From Myxococcales bacterium (GTDB taxonomy: Bacteria > Myxococcota > Polyangia > Nannocystales > Nannocystaceae): a stretch of 64,000 bases of DNA. The DNA lies in NCBI GenBank assembly GCA_016793465.1, contig JAEUJW010000008.1, forward strand, positions 213,441 through 277,440, given 5' to 3'. A model generated the notes under the pieces. That model saw nothing but the letters and a program-made list of their open reading frames with translations, made no database searches and had not been told where the DNA came from. The first letter of the stretch is position 1; every line of letters starts with the position of its first letter. Below, piece after piece: positions 55,960-64,000 of the stretch. A program made the position numbers and the translations under genes.

Positions 55960-56403
55960 ATGGATCCAGTGTTCGCCCGCATGTTCTACGGGGCCGTGCC
56001 CGTGCAGTCGAGCCCCGAGGACATGCAGCGCTGGAGCGCCGCGCTGTACAAGATCGTCGCCAGCGACGGCTTCTCCGCCGTCGAGCGCGAGACCCTGCGC
56101 AGCCTCGGCCGCCTGCGCGGCACCCCCGAGGAGCTCACCGACGCCGCCCTCGCCGGCGACCCGCGCGACCTCTCGCTCGACGAGCTGCTCGCGGGCTTCC
56201 GCGACGGCGCGCCCGCCCGCGCCATGCTCTACGAGGTCATGACGATCGCCAGCGCCGACGTGTACTCGCAACGCGAGCGCGAGCTGGTGGCCCGCGCCGC
56301 CCGCCTCCTCGGCGTCGACCGCCCGACCTTCCAGACCATCGAGGCGCTGTTCGAGGCCGAGGTGGCCATGCGCAAGGCCCGGGCCGCCGTGCTGTTCCCC
56401 TGA
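55960..56403 (+). CDS. TerB-like protein
   Basis: 147 residues from ATG 55960; an ATG at 55942 in the same frame is part of the -10 box TATGCT. All-helical, with the TerB pattern: WSAALYKIVASDGFSAVERETLRSLGRLRG, a linker, and VMTIASADVYSQRERELVARAARLLGV. The two Asp/Glu-rich helix turns (ASDG..ERE and ASAD..ERE) are the acidic, metal-binding repeats of TerB, linked to tellurite resistance and membrane stress complexes. It stands about 195 nt before an Hsp90-type ATPase gene. Confidence 0.75.
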   Translation: MDPVFARMFYGAVPVQSSPEDMQRWSAALYKIVASDGFSAVERETLRSLGRLRGTPEELTDAALAGDPRDLSLDELLAGFRDGAPARAMLYEVMTIASADVYSQRERELVARAARLLGVDRPTFQTIEALFEAEVAMRKARAAVLFP

Positions 56404-56582
56404 GCCGCCGGACGAGCGCGCCGCCGTTCGTGGGCGCGTGACGCTCGCCGCCGCCCCTCGCCGCCGACGCCTCCTCGCTCGCCGGCGTCGGCGCCGCCCG
56501 TTCACGCCCTCGCCTCGTGCGGCCGCGATCACAGGGTCACCAGGCCCGCCGTGATCGACGGCCGGGGCCACGCGATCGCGGG

Positions 56583-56588
56583 TACGAT
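56583..56588 (+). promoter_or_regulatory. -10 box, near-leaderless start of the GHKL ATPase gene
   Basis: TACGAT ends 10 nt before ATG 56599. This box supports that start over the upstream in-frame starts at 56551 and 56587 and implies the gene can be transcribed separately from the TerB-like gene. Confidence 0.5.
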
Positions 56589-56598
56589 GTCCGCTCGC

Positions 56599-58164
56599 AT
56601 GTCCGGGCCGATCACGAGCGTGGGCGAGGCTCTCGACGCCCTCGTGCATCAGTTCGCCGATCCGTGGGCCTTCCTCCGCGAGCTCGTGCAGAACGCCATC
56701 GACGCCGGCGCCGCCCAGATCGACGTCGACCTCGAGCACGACCCCGCCCGCGGCGCCCTCGTGGTCCGCGTCAGCGACACCGGCGAGGGCATGAACCGCG
56801 AGATCATCGACACGCGGCTGACCCGCCTGTTCGCCTCGAGCAAGGAGGGCGACTACACCAAGATCGGCCGCTTCGGCATCGGCTTCGTCAGCGTGTTCGC
56901 CCTCGACCCCGCGCTCGTGTGCGTCGACACCGGGCGGGCCGGCGAGCACTGGCGCGTGCTCTTCACTAAAGACCGCAGCTTCGAACGCATCCGCCTCGAC
57001 CACCCCGTCGAGGGCACCACCGTGCGCCTGTTCCTCGCGGGCGGCCCCGAGGCCCTGGGGCCCGCGCGCAGCCAGGCTCGCGCCGCCCTCGAGCGCTGGT
57101 GCCGCCACGTGCGCGTCGAGCTGCGCCTCGACGGCGAGACGATCAGCGCCCCCTTCGACCTCGACGGCCTCTGCAAGGTCGAGCACGCCGAGGAGGGCAC
57201 GCGGCTCGTCATGGCCGTGGTGCCCGAGCGCGCCGCCCTGCGCGGCTACTACCACGGCGGCCTCACCCTCCACCTCGAGCACGACGACAGCCTGCCGCAC
57301 ATCGCCTTCAAGCTCGACTCGCGGTTCCTCGAGCACTCGCTGACCCGCGACAACGTCATCCGCGACGAGCACCACGCCAAGGCCCTCGCCATCGTCGACC
57401 GCGTGGCCCGCGGCCGCCTGCTGCCCGCCGTGTTCGCCGCCCTCGAGGACCTCAGCCACCCCGCCCGCGCGCTGCTCGCCCGCGCCGCCGCCCTCGCCCT
57501 CGCCCGCGAGCCCGAGCCCGCGTGGTTCACCCGCCCGGTCGTGCCCCGCGTCGACGGCCCCGCGTACACGCTCGCCGACCTGCGCGAGCGCCCGCGCGGC
57601 AGCAGGCTCTACCGGGCCGCCGCCGCCGACCCGGTGAGCGAGCGCCTCGCCGCCGCCGGCCACCGCGTGATCGCCTGCGCCGAGGACGACCCCGTGCTCG
57701 AGCTCGTGCAGGCCGCCACCGGCGAGGCCCCGCTCGCCACCACCGACCTCTGCACGGTCGTGCCGCTGCGCGACGACGAGGACTGGTCCGCGCTCGCCGG
57801 CGCCGTCGCCGAGCTGCTGCGCGGCGCCGGCTTCAAGGTCTCCGCGGTGCTCGCCGGCCACCTCGACTACCCCGGCTCGACCGTCGCCGACCGCGCGGCG
57901 ATCAGCCAGCGCGAGCCCGGCGAGGTCACCCCCGTCGCCGAGGCCGCCAGCCTCGCCAGCGGGTGGTTCGCCGGCGGCCGCGCCCTCGTGCTCAACGCCG
58001 ACGACCGCGCGCTCGGCCGCCTGCGCCGGCTGGCCGCGCGCGAGCCCGAGGTCGCCGCCTTCCTCGCCATCAAGGCCTTCCTCGCCGGCGCCGACCGACC
58101 CCACGAGCACGACGCCGGCCTCGTCGCCCGCGCGGCGGAGGCCCGATGGCGACGGACGGCCTGA
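56599..58164 (+). CDS. Hsp90-type GHKL ATPase with unique C-terminal region
   Basis: 521 residues from ATG 56599. The N-terminal GHKL domain has all nucleotide motifs: E28 and N32 in RELVQNAIDAGA (N box), D60 in VSDTGEGM (G1 box) and GRFGIGFVSVF from residue 90 (G2 box), so ATP binding and hydrolysis are expected. The middle part contains FLEHSLTRDNVIRD, similar to the Hsp90 middle-domain catalytic-loop region. The C-terminal half matches nothing I know; the segment LVLNADDRALGRLRRLAAREPEVAAFLA resembles the end of Hsp90-like bacterial proteins. It is much shorter than HtpG (about 620). Its last 19 nt overlap the next gene. Confidence 0.8.
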   Translation: MSGPITSVGEALDALVHQFADPWAFLRELVQNAIDAGAAQIDVDLEHDPARGALVVRVSDTGEGMNREIIDTRLTRLFASSKEGDYTKIGRFGIGFVSVFALDPALVCVDTGRAGEHWRVLFTKDRSFERIRLDHPVEGTTVRLFLAGGPEALGPARSQARAALERWCRHVRVELRLDGETISAPFDLDGLCKVEHAEEGTRLVMAVVPERAALRGYYHGGLTLHLEHDDSLPHIAFKLDSRFLEHSLTRDNVIRDEHHAKALAIVDRVARGRLLPAVFAALEDLSHPARALLARAAALALAREPEPAWFTRPVVPRVDGPAYTLADLRERPRGSRLYRAAAADPVSERLAAAGHRVIACAEDDPVLELVQAATGEAPLATTDLCTVVPLRDDEDWSALAGAVAELLRGAGFKVSAVLAGHLDYPGSTVADRAAISQREPGEVTPVAEAASLASGWFAGGRALVLNADDRALGRLRRLAAREPEVAAFLAIKAFLAGADRPHEHDAGLVARAAEARWRRTA

Positions 58165-61100
58165 GCGACCTGCTCGCCGAGCTGCGTCGCGACGGCGCCG
58201 TCGACTCGAGCGGCCGCTTCACCCTCGACCGCGTGCAGGCGCGGGGCAAGCTGCAGAAGTTCCAGCTCGTCGACGCCCGCCGCTACCCGCTCGAGCTGGT
58301 CCAGGCCGCCGTGCTCCGCGGCGCGCGCCGCATCGAATTCAGCGTCGACCCCGGCGCGCTGCACATGCGCTGCGACGGCGAGCCGTTCGCCGCGGGCGAG
58401 CTCGCCGAGCTGTGGACCTCGCTGTTCGCCGACGGCGACCAGCCGCGCCTGCGCGCCCTGCGGCAGATGGCCCTCGGCCTCAACGCCGCGCTCGGCCTCG
58501 AGCCCGAGGACATCGTCGTCCGCAGCGGCGACCTCGAGATCGTGCTGACCGCCGCCGACGCCGAGCCGACCCGCCGCGCGCTCGCCGACGCGACCCCGGG
58601 CTTCACCGTCCGCGTGCGCCACGCGCGGCAGTTCGGGCTGCTGGGCGGCCTGCTGCGCGACCTCGGCGGCGCCCTGCCCGAGCAGATCCACGTGCGCGAG
58701 CGCTGCGCCCACGCCGACATCGACATCCGCCTCGACGGCGGCCGCGTCAGCCGCGGCCTCACGGTCGAGCGCCCGCTCGCCGAGGCCCCGATCGCCGCCG
58801 ACGGCCTGCGCGGCGCGCTCGCCCTCACCGACACCGCCCGCCCCGCCGAGCTCCGCCTCGTCAAGGACGGCGTGTGGATCGACAGCGTGCCGCTGCCCGG
58901 CTGCGGCCCCGGCCTCGTCGCCGTGGTCGCGAGCGACGACCTGCGCCGCGACGTCTCGCTCGCCCGCGTCGTCGACGACGCCCACCTCGCCCGCGTGCGC
59001 GCGCTGTGCCAGGAGGTCCGCTGGGCCGCCCTCGCCGCCGCCCTCGCGCCCGACCCCGAGCGCGACCGCATCCGCGGCCGCCTCGACCTGCGGGTGCGCT
59101 TCGAGGCCCTCAACTTCCTCACCACCGCCGCCGTCAACGCCCTGCCGGCCGCCCGCGCCGTCGCCGACGCGATCACCTGGGTCGACGCCCGCGCCCGCCG
59201 CCGCGCCACCGTCAGCCTCACCGAGCTCGCCTTCGCCGTCGTCACCGCCGCCGACGGCGCCCGCTCCCTCGCCGTCGCCACCCGGTTCTTCCCCGCCCTC
59301 GAGCCCGACGCCGACCACCCGGTCCCCACCGTCTTCCCCGCTGAGCAGCCCGCCGTCACCCGCGTGCTCGCCTGCCGCCTCGTCCGCGTCGACGACCAGC
59401 TCGAGCGCGAGACCCGCCGCCGCCGCGGCCACGACGCCTGGCGCGCCCGCACCGTCGCCCCCGTACTCGCCCCGCACCCCGGCTACCTCGTGCGCCGCCG
59501 GTTCGAACACGCCGGCATCTCCGGCGAGCTCGCGCTCGACACCGGCGACGCCGGCGACGGCTCGACCTGGCTGCTGCGCGACGACCGCCTGCTGGCCCGC
59601 ATCGACCTGTTCTGGGGCATCCCCGGCGTCCACGTGGTCGCCTCGGCCGCCTTCACCCCCTCCGAGTTCTTCGACGACGTCGTCCGCGACCACCACGTCG
59701 TGCACCTCGCCCTGCTCGTGCTCACCCACCTCGGCCCCGCCCTCGCCGAGCTGGTCGCCGCCCGCCGGCACGACAGCAGCGAGACCAACACCCGCGTCAA
59801 GACCTGGCTGCTCCTGCTCCACGACCCCGCCGAGCGCGCCCGCCTGTGGCAGCGCCTCGGCGTGCCCGCGTCGCACTGGCCCGACGACGCCACCCTCGCC
59901 GCCTGGCTGCCCGCGCCCGCGCGCCTGCTCCACGACCCCGGCCCGTTCGCGGCCATCCGCGCCTACCCGCTGTTCCAGGACCTCGACGCCGCCCGCCGAT
60001 CGATCGCCGACATCCACGCGCGCCTCCTCGCCGTCGGCGAGCTCGACGCCGTCGACCGCTCGCTCCGCCCGCGATCCGGCCAGGGCGCGCGCGTGCTGTG
60101 GCTCGCCCAGCGCGAGCGCACCATCCTCGCCGCCCTGTTCGGCCCCGCCGCGCTCCGCGACTACGCCCCCGTGCTCGCCCAGCAGGAGGCCGCCGCCGCC
60201 CACCGCGCCCGGCCCACCGTCGCCGTCGCCGCCGTCGCCGCCGAGCAGCGCGACCGCCTCGAGCGCGGCGGCCACGACCCCGCGCTGTGGAGCGCCCACG
60301 TCCGCGACGGCGACATCGAGCTCGCGCTCGCCGTCGACGTCCACGCCCCGCTCCCCGACGCCGCCGGCCTGCGCGGCGGACAGCTCACCGTGCACCACGA
60401 GGAGCGCCCGCTCGTGCGCCGCCCCCTCGACGTCGGCCTCGGCCCGGTCGCCGTGCACGCCGCCTCGCCGCACCTCCGCGTCGCCCCGGGCTGGGACGAC
60501 GTCGCCGACGACGACGCCCTCGTCGCCGTCGCCTCCGCCGCCCGCCGGGCCACCTGGGCGCTGTTCGCCGCGCTCGTGCGCCGCGACCCCGAGCCGCGCG
60601 CGTGGCTGCGGCGCGTGCTGCTGCACCGACTCGCCCAGCCCGACGCCCTCCAGGTGCTCGAGGGCCTGCCCGACCTGCGCCGCTTCCCCCTCGTCGCCGC
60701 CGCCGACGGCCGCGCGCTCGACCTCGACGCCCTCGAGAGATTGCTCGCCGTCCACCCCACGCTCGAGCACCTCCCCGCCGACGGCCCCGACGTCGCCGCC
60801 GCCGACCCGCCGATCCTCCGCGTCGACGCGGCCGAGCTCGCCGCCCTCGCCGCGATCGTCGGCCCCGACCGCCTGGTGCCCGCCAGCGACCGCCTGCAGC
60901 GCGAGAGCCTCGAGGCCTGGCTCGCCACCCGCCCCGCGATCGCGCCGCGCCTCGACCCCGCCGACGCGCTCGTCGTGCACGACCTCGTCGCCGCCGGCCC
61001 CGACGACCCGATCGGCCAGGTCGGCGTCGCCTGCCAGCCGGGCGACAGCCTGCGCGTCAGCCTCGCCCGCGGCGGCCGGTTCATCGCGTCGCTCGGCCAC

Positions 61101-62423
61101 CCCGCCCCGCTCGCCATGCTGGCGATCGTCGACGACCCCCGGCTGCCGTTCACCCGCGGCACCGCGCTCGACCTCGGCAGCGCCCGCTACGCCCACCTCG
61201 TCCGCCTGTGCCGCGACGCCTTCGAGCCCCTCCTGCTCGCCCTGTGCGCCGCCTACCCCGACCTCGCGGGCGAGCGCCGCGCCAGCGCCCGCGCCGCGCT
61301 GCTCGCCTTCGCCGCCGCCGTGCCCGTCGCCCACGACCCCCACCCGCGCGCCCGCGCCGCCGTGCGCGCGCTGCCGCTGGTGCCCGACGTGTGGGGCCGC
61401 CAGCACAGCCTCGCCGCGCTCGCCGCCCGCGTCGGCCCCGATCGCCCGCTCGCGGCCGTCGACGCCCCGCACACCGCCCCGCCGGGCAGCGAGTGCGAGC
61501 GCCTGATCGTCCAGCTCGACCCCGCGGCCCACCGCGCCGTCACCACGCTCGGCCCGCTGCGCCACCTCGACGCCCGCTGGCCCGCGGAGCTGGCGGTCCT
61601 CCGCCTCCTCGCCGCCGCCCCCGCGCACGCGCCGCCCGACCCCGGCCCGCTGTGGATCGACCGCACCACCCTGCTCGACGACGGCCTGGTCGTGCGCCTC
61701 TGGCTCGCGCGCGGCCGCGAGCCCGGGCGCGTCGCCCTCGTGCACGAGGGCCGCGACCTCGGCGCCGTCGACGTGCTGCCCGGCCTGCCGTGCGGCGGCA
61801 GCATCACCGGCGCCGGCCTGCGGATCGACGGCGACGGCGCCCGCCTCGACGACGACCAGCGCGCCGCCGTCGCCCGCGAGGCCTGCGGCCTCGTCGACGC
61901 CCTCGCCAGACAGCTCGAGGCCGACCCGCCGATCCACCCGCCCGACGAGCTCGCCGCGCTCCGCGAGCAGCTCGCGCGCATCGTCCCGCACGCCCGCGCC
62001 GCGCCCGACCTCGCCGCCGCGCTGACCCCCGCGATCCCCCCGCTGCAGCGCCCCGCCCCGCCGCTCGCCCCCGATCAGGCCCTGCTCGCGCTCGTGCGCG
62101 CCGAGCTCGCCTGGGCCCGCGAGCGCCACGGCGACCTGCTGGGGCGCCTGCACCTCGATCGCCTGCGCATCGAGCCCCGCGGCCGCGACGCGCTCGTCGA
62201 CTTCGCCGACGGCCTGATAATTCACCGGCACCACCCGCTGGTCGCCCGCCTGCTCGACCGCCTCGCCGCCGGCCGCGCGCTCGCCCCCGCCGACCTGGTG
62301 CTCCTGGTCGCCGCCGTCTACTCGCGCATGAACGCGGTCGCCGACGAGATCGTCGGCCTGCACGAGCGCCGCTTCCTCGACCACCTCGCCGCCGATCTGC
62401 TGGCCAGCCTCGACGAGGCGTGA
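58146..62423 (+). CDS. Giant protein with a decayed GHKL-like N-terminus (1,425 residues)
   Basis: Starts at ATG 58146 inside the ATPase gene. Residues 24-120 parallel the ATPase: PLELVQAAVLRGARRIEFSV matches RELVQNAIDAGAAQIDVDL, but the N-box Asn is Ala54, and the G1 motif DTGEGM is replaced by CDGEPF (76-81). Nucleotide binding is therefore unlikely. The remaining 1,300 residues are Leu/Ala/Asp/Arg-rich, folded-looking, without membrane segments. Two stretches share a plan: FPLVAAADGRALDLDALE later followed by IVGPDRLVPASD, and LPLVPDVWGRQHSLAALAARVGPDRPLAAVD. This is reminiscent of sacsin-type repeats. Function unknown; tight coupling implies a complex with the ATPase. Confidence 0.8.
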   Translation: MATDGLSDLLAELRRDGAVDSSGRFTLDRVQARGKLQKFQLVDARRYPLELVQAAVLRGARRIEFSVDPGALHMRCDGEPFAAGELAELWTSLFADGDQPRLRALRQMALGLNAALGLEPEDIVVRSGDLEIVLTAADAEPTRRALADATPGFTVRVRHARQFGLLGGLLRDLGGALPEQIHVRERCAHADIDIRLDGGRVSRGLTVERPLAEAPIAADGLRGALALTDTARPAELRLVKDGVWIDSVPLPGCGPGLVAVVASDDLRRDVSLARVVDDAHLARVRALCQEVRWAALAAALAPDPERDRIRGRLDLRVRFEALNFLTTAAVNALPAARAVADAITWVDARARRRATVSLTELAFAVVTAADGARSLAVATRFFPALEPDADHPVPTVFPAEQPAVTRVLACRLVRVDDQLERETRRRRGHDAWRARTVAPVLAPHPGYLVRRRFEHAGISGELALDTGDAGDGSTWLLRDDRLLARIDLFWGIPGVHVVASAAFTPSEFFDDVVRDHHVVHLALLVLTHLGPALAELVAARRHDSSETNTRVKTWLLLLHDPAERARLWQRLGVPASHWPDDATLAAWLPAPARLLHDPGPFAAIRAYPLFQDLDAARRSIADIHARLLAVGELDAVDRSLRPRSGQGARVLWLAQRERTILAALFGPAALRDYAPVLAQQEAAAAHRARPTVAVAAVAAEQRDRLERGGHDPALWSAHVRDGDIELALAVDVHAPLPDAAGLRGGQLTVHHEERPLVRRPLDVGLGPVAVHAASPHLRVAPGWDDVADDDALVAVASAARRATWALFAALVRRDPEPRAWLRRVLLHRLAQPDALQVLEGLPDLRRFPLVAAADGRALDLDALERLLAVHPTLEHLPADGPDVAAADPPILRVDAAELAALAAIVGPDRLVPASDRLQRESLEAWLATRPAIAPRLDPADALVVHDLVAAGPDDPIGQVGVACQPGDSLRVSLARGGRFIASLGHPAPLAMLAIVDDPRLPFTRGTALDLGSARYAHLVRLCRDAFEPLLLALCAAYPDLAGERRASARAALLAFAAAVPVAHDPHPRARAAVRALPLVPDVWGRQHSLAALAARVGPDRPLAAVDAPHTAPPGSECERLIVQLDPAAHRAVTTLGPLRHLDARWPAELAVLRLLAAAPAHAPPDPGPLWIDRTTLLDDGLVVRLWLARGREPGRVALVHEGRDLGAVDVLPGLPCGGSITGAGLRIDGDGARLDDDQRAAVAREACGLVDALARQLEADPPIHPPDELAALREQLARIVPHARAAPDLAAALTPAIPPLQRPAPPLAPDQALLALVRAELAWARERHGDLLGRLHLDRLRIEPRGRDALVDFADGLIIHRHHPLVARLLDRLAAGRALAPADLVLLVAAVYSRMNAVADEIVGLHERRFLDHLAADLLASLDEA

Positions 62424-62612
62424 CCGCCGATCGTCCCCGCTTCGATCAAGCCGGCGATCGAGCTGATCCAGGCCGACCGCGCCGCGCGCGTCGCCGAGTG
62501 ACCGCCGATCGTCCCCCCGCCGCGCCCCGCCGAGTGACCGCCGATCGTCCCCCGCCGCGCCCCTCGCCGAGTGACCGCCGATCGTCCACCCGCCGCGCGC
62601 GCCGCCGAGTAG
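62415..62612 (+). repeat. Tandem repeat containing the stop codon of the giant gene
   Basis: GTGACCGCCGATCGTCC recurs at 62420, 62499, 62535 and 62572. The last three copies lie in contiguous units of 36, 37 and 38 bp starting at 62496, 62532 and 62569, each opening with GAG-TGA; the first copy includes the gene's TGA. A final GAGTAGACT at 62607 supplies the -10 box of the next gene. Confidence 0.85.
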
Positions 62613-62615
62613 ACT
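62610..62615 (+). promoter_or_regulatory. -10 box, leaderless start, at the end of the repeat array
   Basis: TAGACT ends 7 nt before GTG 62623. It differs from the preceding repeat units mainly by TGA to TAG, so the promoter appears to have arisen from a repeat copy. Confidence 0.5.
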
Positions 62616-62622
62616 GCGCCGC

Positions 62623-63408
62623 GTGTCGCCGCTCCACCTCGCCGTCGTCGCCTGCGCCGCCCTGGCCGCGCTGTGCTGGATGCTCTCGCTGCTGACCCGC
62701 GAGTACTCGTGGGTCGACCGCGTCTGGTCGCTCGCGCCGATCGGCTACGTCGCGTGGTTCGCCGCGCAGACCGGCTTCGGCGACCCGCGGCTGGTGCTGA
62801 TGACGACCCTCGTCGCGCTGTGGGGCGCGCGCCTGACCTACAACTTCGCGCGCAAGGGCGGCTACGCCCGCGGCGGCGAGGACTACCGCTGGGCCGTGCT
62901 GCGCGGGCTCATGCCGCCGGCCGCCTTCCAGCTGTTCAACCTGGTGTTCATCGCCGCCTATCAGAACGCCTTGCTGCTGCTGATCTCGCTGCCGGCCCAC
63001 GCCGCCGTGCGCAAGCCGCCGGCCCCGCTCGGCCCGCTCGACCTGATCGCCGCCGCCGGCTTCGTGCTGTTCCTGATCGGCGAGACCGTCGCCGACCAGC
63101 AGCAGTGGTCGTTCCAGCAGGCCAAGCGGCGCGGCCAGCCGGGCCCCGGGTTCATCACCACCGGCCTGTTCCGCTACTCCCGCCACCCCAACTTCTTCTG
63201 CGAGCAGGGCATGTGGTGGTGCTTCTACCTGTTCTCGGTCGCCGCCGGCGCCGACGCCGTCCACTGGACGCTCGCCGGCCCGGCGCTGCTGACCCTGCTG
63301 TTCCTCGGCTCGACGCGCTTCACCGAGTCGATCTCGGCCGCGCGCTACCCGGCCTACCGCGACTACCAGCGCCGCACCTCGCGCCTGCTGCCGTGGCTGC
63401 CGGGCTAG
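62623..63408 (+). CDS. DUF1295/steroid 5-alpha-reductase-like membrane enzyme
   Basis: 261 residues from GTG 62623 with about seven hydrophobic helices. The conserved C-terminal region is clear: DQQQWSFQQAKRRGQPGPGFITTGLFRYSRHPNFFCEQGMWWCFYLF, ending ISAARYPAYRDYQRRTSRLLPWLP. This belongs to the family that includes steroid 5-alpha reductases and isoprenylcysteine methyltransferases; NADPH or SAM would bind near RYSRHPN. The actual substrate in bacteria is unknown. Confidence 0.88.
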   Translation: MSPLHLAVVACAALAALCWMLSLLTREYSWVDRVWSLAPIGYVAWFAAQTGFGDPRLVLMTTLVALWGARLTYNFARKGGYARGGEDYRWAVLRGLMPPAAFQLFNLVFIAAYQNALLLLISLPAHAAVRKPPAPLGPLDLIAAAGFVLFLIGETVADQQQWSFQQAKRRGQPGPGFITTGLFRYSRHPNFFCEQGMWWCFYLFSVAAGADAVHWTLAGPALLTLLFLGSTRFTESISAARYPAYRDYQRRTSRLLPWLPG

Positions 63409-63443
63409 TACCTCGACACAGGGGTTGTGATCGGTTGGCGCCG

Positions 63444-63698
63444 TCAGCGCAGCTCGGGTAGCTGCGCCGACGGGACGAGCACCTCGAGGGTTCGCGCATA
63501 TCTCGGCTGGCGTCGGAGTAGCCCTCGTTTTTCGAGGCCAAGGATCATGCTGTGGACGCTGGGCGGCGTGACCCCGAAGTAGCGCTGGATGTCGGCCTCG
63601 GCGGGTGGGCGGCGGTTGAGCTTGATGTAGAGGTGGATGAAGGCGAGGTACGGGCCTTGCTTGTCCGTGAACGCGAACGTGGCCTGGGGGATCGACAT
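63444..63698 (-). CDS. LexA-like winged-helix mini-protein
   Basis: 84 residues. TDKQGPYLAFIHLYIKLNRRPPAEADIQRYFGVTPPSVHSMILGLEKRGLLRR matches the DNA-binding domain of LexA, with no protease domain. Free-standing copies of this type are numerous in some large-genome bacteria, but their role is unclear. It is divergent from an IS630 transposase remnant that starts within 12 nt, so it may be a passenger or a relic of the same insertion. Cleavage-controlled SOS regulation is not possible without the protease part. Confidence 0.78.
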   Translation of the reverse strand: MSIPQATFAFTDKQGPYLAFIHLYIKLNRRPPAEADIQRYFGVTPPSVHSMILGLEKRGLLRRQPRYARTLEVLVPSAQLPELR

Positions 63699-63704
63699 GG
63701 GGTG

Positions 63705-64000
63705 CCGGCGTGATCAAAACAGTTCCCGCTCGAACCGAGAAGGGGGAGACCGGTCAGGTGGCGCGCGTCGACTACGAGTACCGCCGCAATGGCACCGTGA
63801 ACATCTTCGCATTCATCGACGCGCATCGCCCCTGGCGCCACGTCAAGGTCACCGCTCAACGTACCAACCTCGACTTCGCCGAGTGCATGCGGGACCTCGT
63901 CGACATCCACTACCCGAGCAGTGCCTGGACCGGCGCCTCGCAGACCGCGATATGCTCGAGGTCCAGATCGAGGCGTGGTGCGCGGCCAGGAACCGCGAGG
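63705..64000 (+). pseudogene. IS630-family transposase remnant, truncated and internally deleted
   Basis: Frame 63710 onwards reads KTVPARTEKGETGQVARVDY then EYRRNGTVNIFAFIDAHRPW and HVKVTAQRTNLDFAECMRDL, the middle of an IS630 DDE transposase. The frame then breaks: from about 63916 a different frame reads EQCLDRRLADRDMLEVQIEA and continues, which is the transposase C-terminus. The stretch between, normally LDNLNTH to EFHYTPKHGSWLN with catalytic acids, is missing, as is the N-terminal part. It continues past the window edge. Non-functional. Confidence 0.85.

Noticed and set aside
57867..62384. A 1,505-codon antisense open frame opposite the giant protein
   Set aside because: Composition (Val/Gly/Glu/Ala/Arg) is that of a reverse-strand shadow, with no start signal and no domain. 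The + strand frame has a proper start, overlap with its neighbour and GHKL similarity.
62496..62606. Short direct repeats resembling a CRISPR array
   Set aside because: Units are contiguous without unique spacers, include the stop codon of the preceding gene, and no cas genes are near.
63710..64000. Intact transposase gene
   Set aside because: The N-terminal part and the catalytic centre are missing and the reading frame changes near 63916.

Overview
This window is a dense, very GC-rich (well over 70% by eye) stretch of a bacterial chromosome. Many predicted surface lipoproteins carry a Thr/Ser/Asp/Gly-rich tether after the lipobox. Together with the FHA, ECF sigma/PP2C, DUF1338 and ThyX genes and outer-membrane proteins ending in aromatic residues, this points to a Nannocystis-type myxobacterium (Nannocystales, Myxococcota). 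That assignment is inferred from style and gene content, not from a marker gene. No rRNA, tRNA, CRISPR array, prophage or plasmid module was seen. The only mobile-element trace is an IS630 transposase remnant at the right edge.

Layout. 1-1.2 kb: tail of an iron/haem-type ABC importer (binding-protein end plus FecCD permease). 1.9-7.9 kb: a transglycosylase-like secreted protein, a CxxCH lipoprotein, a FabH-type ketosynthase, a small OmpA lipoprotein, KptA and a CAP-domain lipoprotein. 7.9-10.7 kb: a strictosidine-synthase-like beta-propeller protein, then a tightly coupled YeeE/YedE half-transporter pair with an unknown third gene. 10.7-13.5 kb: a TonB-family protein diverging from thyX, and a tethered lipoprotein. 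13.5-19.6 kb: a double-nitroreductase SagB-type oxidoreductase converging on an NCS1 permease, further lipoproteins and a Tat-type lipoprotein epimerase. 19.7-23.9 kb: DUF1338, rlmN, GST, and a lipoprotein truncated haemoglobin coupled to a membrane-anchored unknown. 24-29.4 kb: lipoproteins and an alkaline-phosphatase-superfamily membrane enzyme. 29.5-33.4 kb: a cyclic-nucleotide-binding protein and two LolC/E-type permeases. 33.6-37.5 kb: outer-membrane barrel, zinc-ribbon tail-anchored protein, OmpA-barrel lipoprotein and a P460-like cytochrome. 37.6-43.3 kb: tatA diverging from an MltD-like enzyme, a PhyH dioxygenase, a second GST, and an FAD monooxygenase diverging from a TetR regulator. 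43.4-49.4 kb: cysteine desulfurase, moeA, an RluD-type pseudouridine synthase, a PP2C phosphatase overlapping an ECF sigma factor, and an esterase lipoprotein. 49.4-55.4 kb: a GspC-like PDZ protein, a four-FHA protein and gcvP. 56-62.4 kb: a TerB-like protein, an Hsp90-type (GHKL) ATPase and an overlapping 1,425-residue giant. 62.6-64 kb: a DUF1295 membrane enzyme, a LexA-like mini-HTH and the IS630 remnant.

Two regulatory habits stand out. About two dozen genes have a TAnnnT -10 box ending 6-12 nt before the start codon, and usually no Shine-Dalgarno sequence, which implies leaderless transcripts. A 14-bp palindrome of the type TGTCC-N4-GGACA recurs about thirteen times, at gene ends and inside genes. 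Three gene ends also carry tandem repeats that include the stop codon.

The strongest candidate for an undescribed system is the 55.9-62.4 kb locus. A compact GHKL ATPase with intact nucleotide-binding motifs overlaps a giant protein whose N-terminus looks like a decayed copy of the same fold, with a TerB-like protein just upstream.
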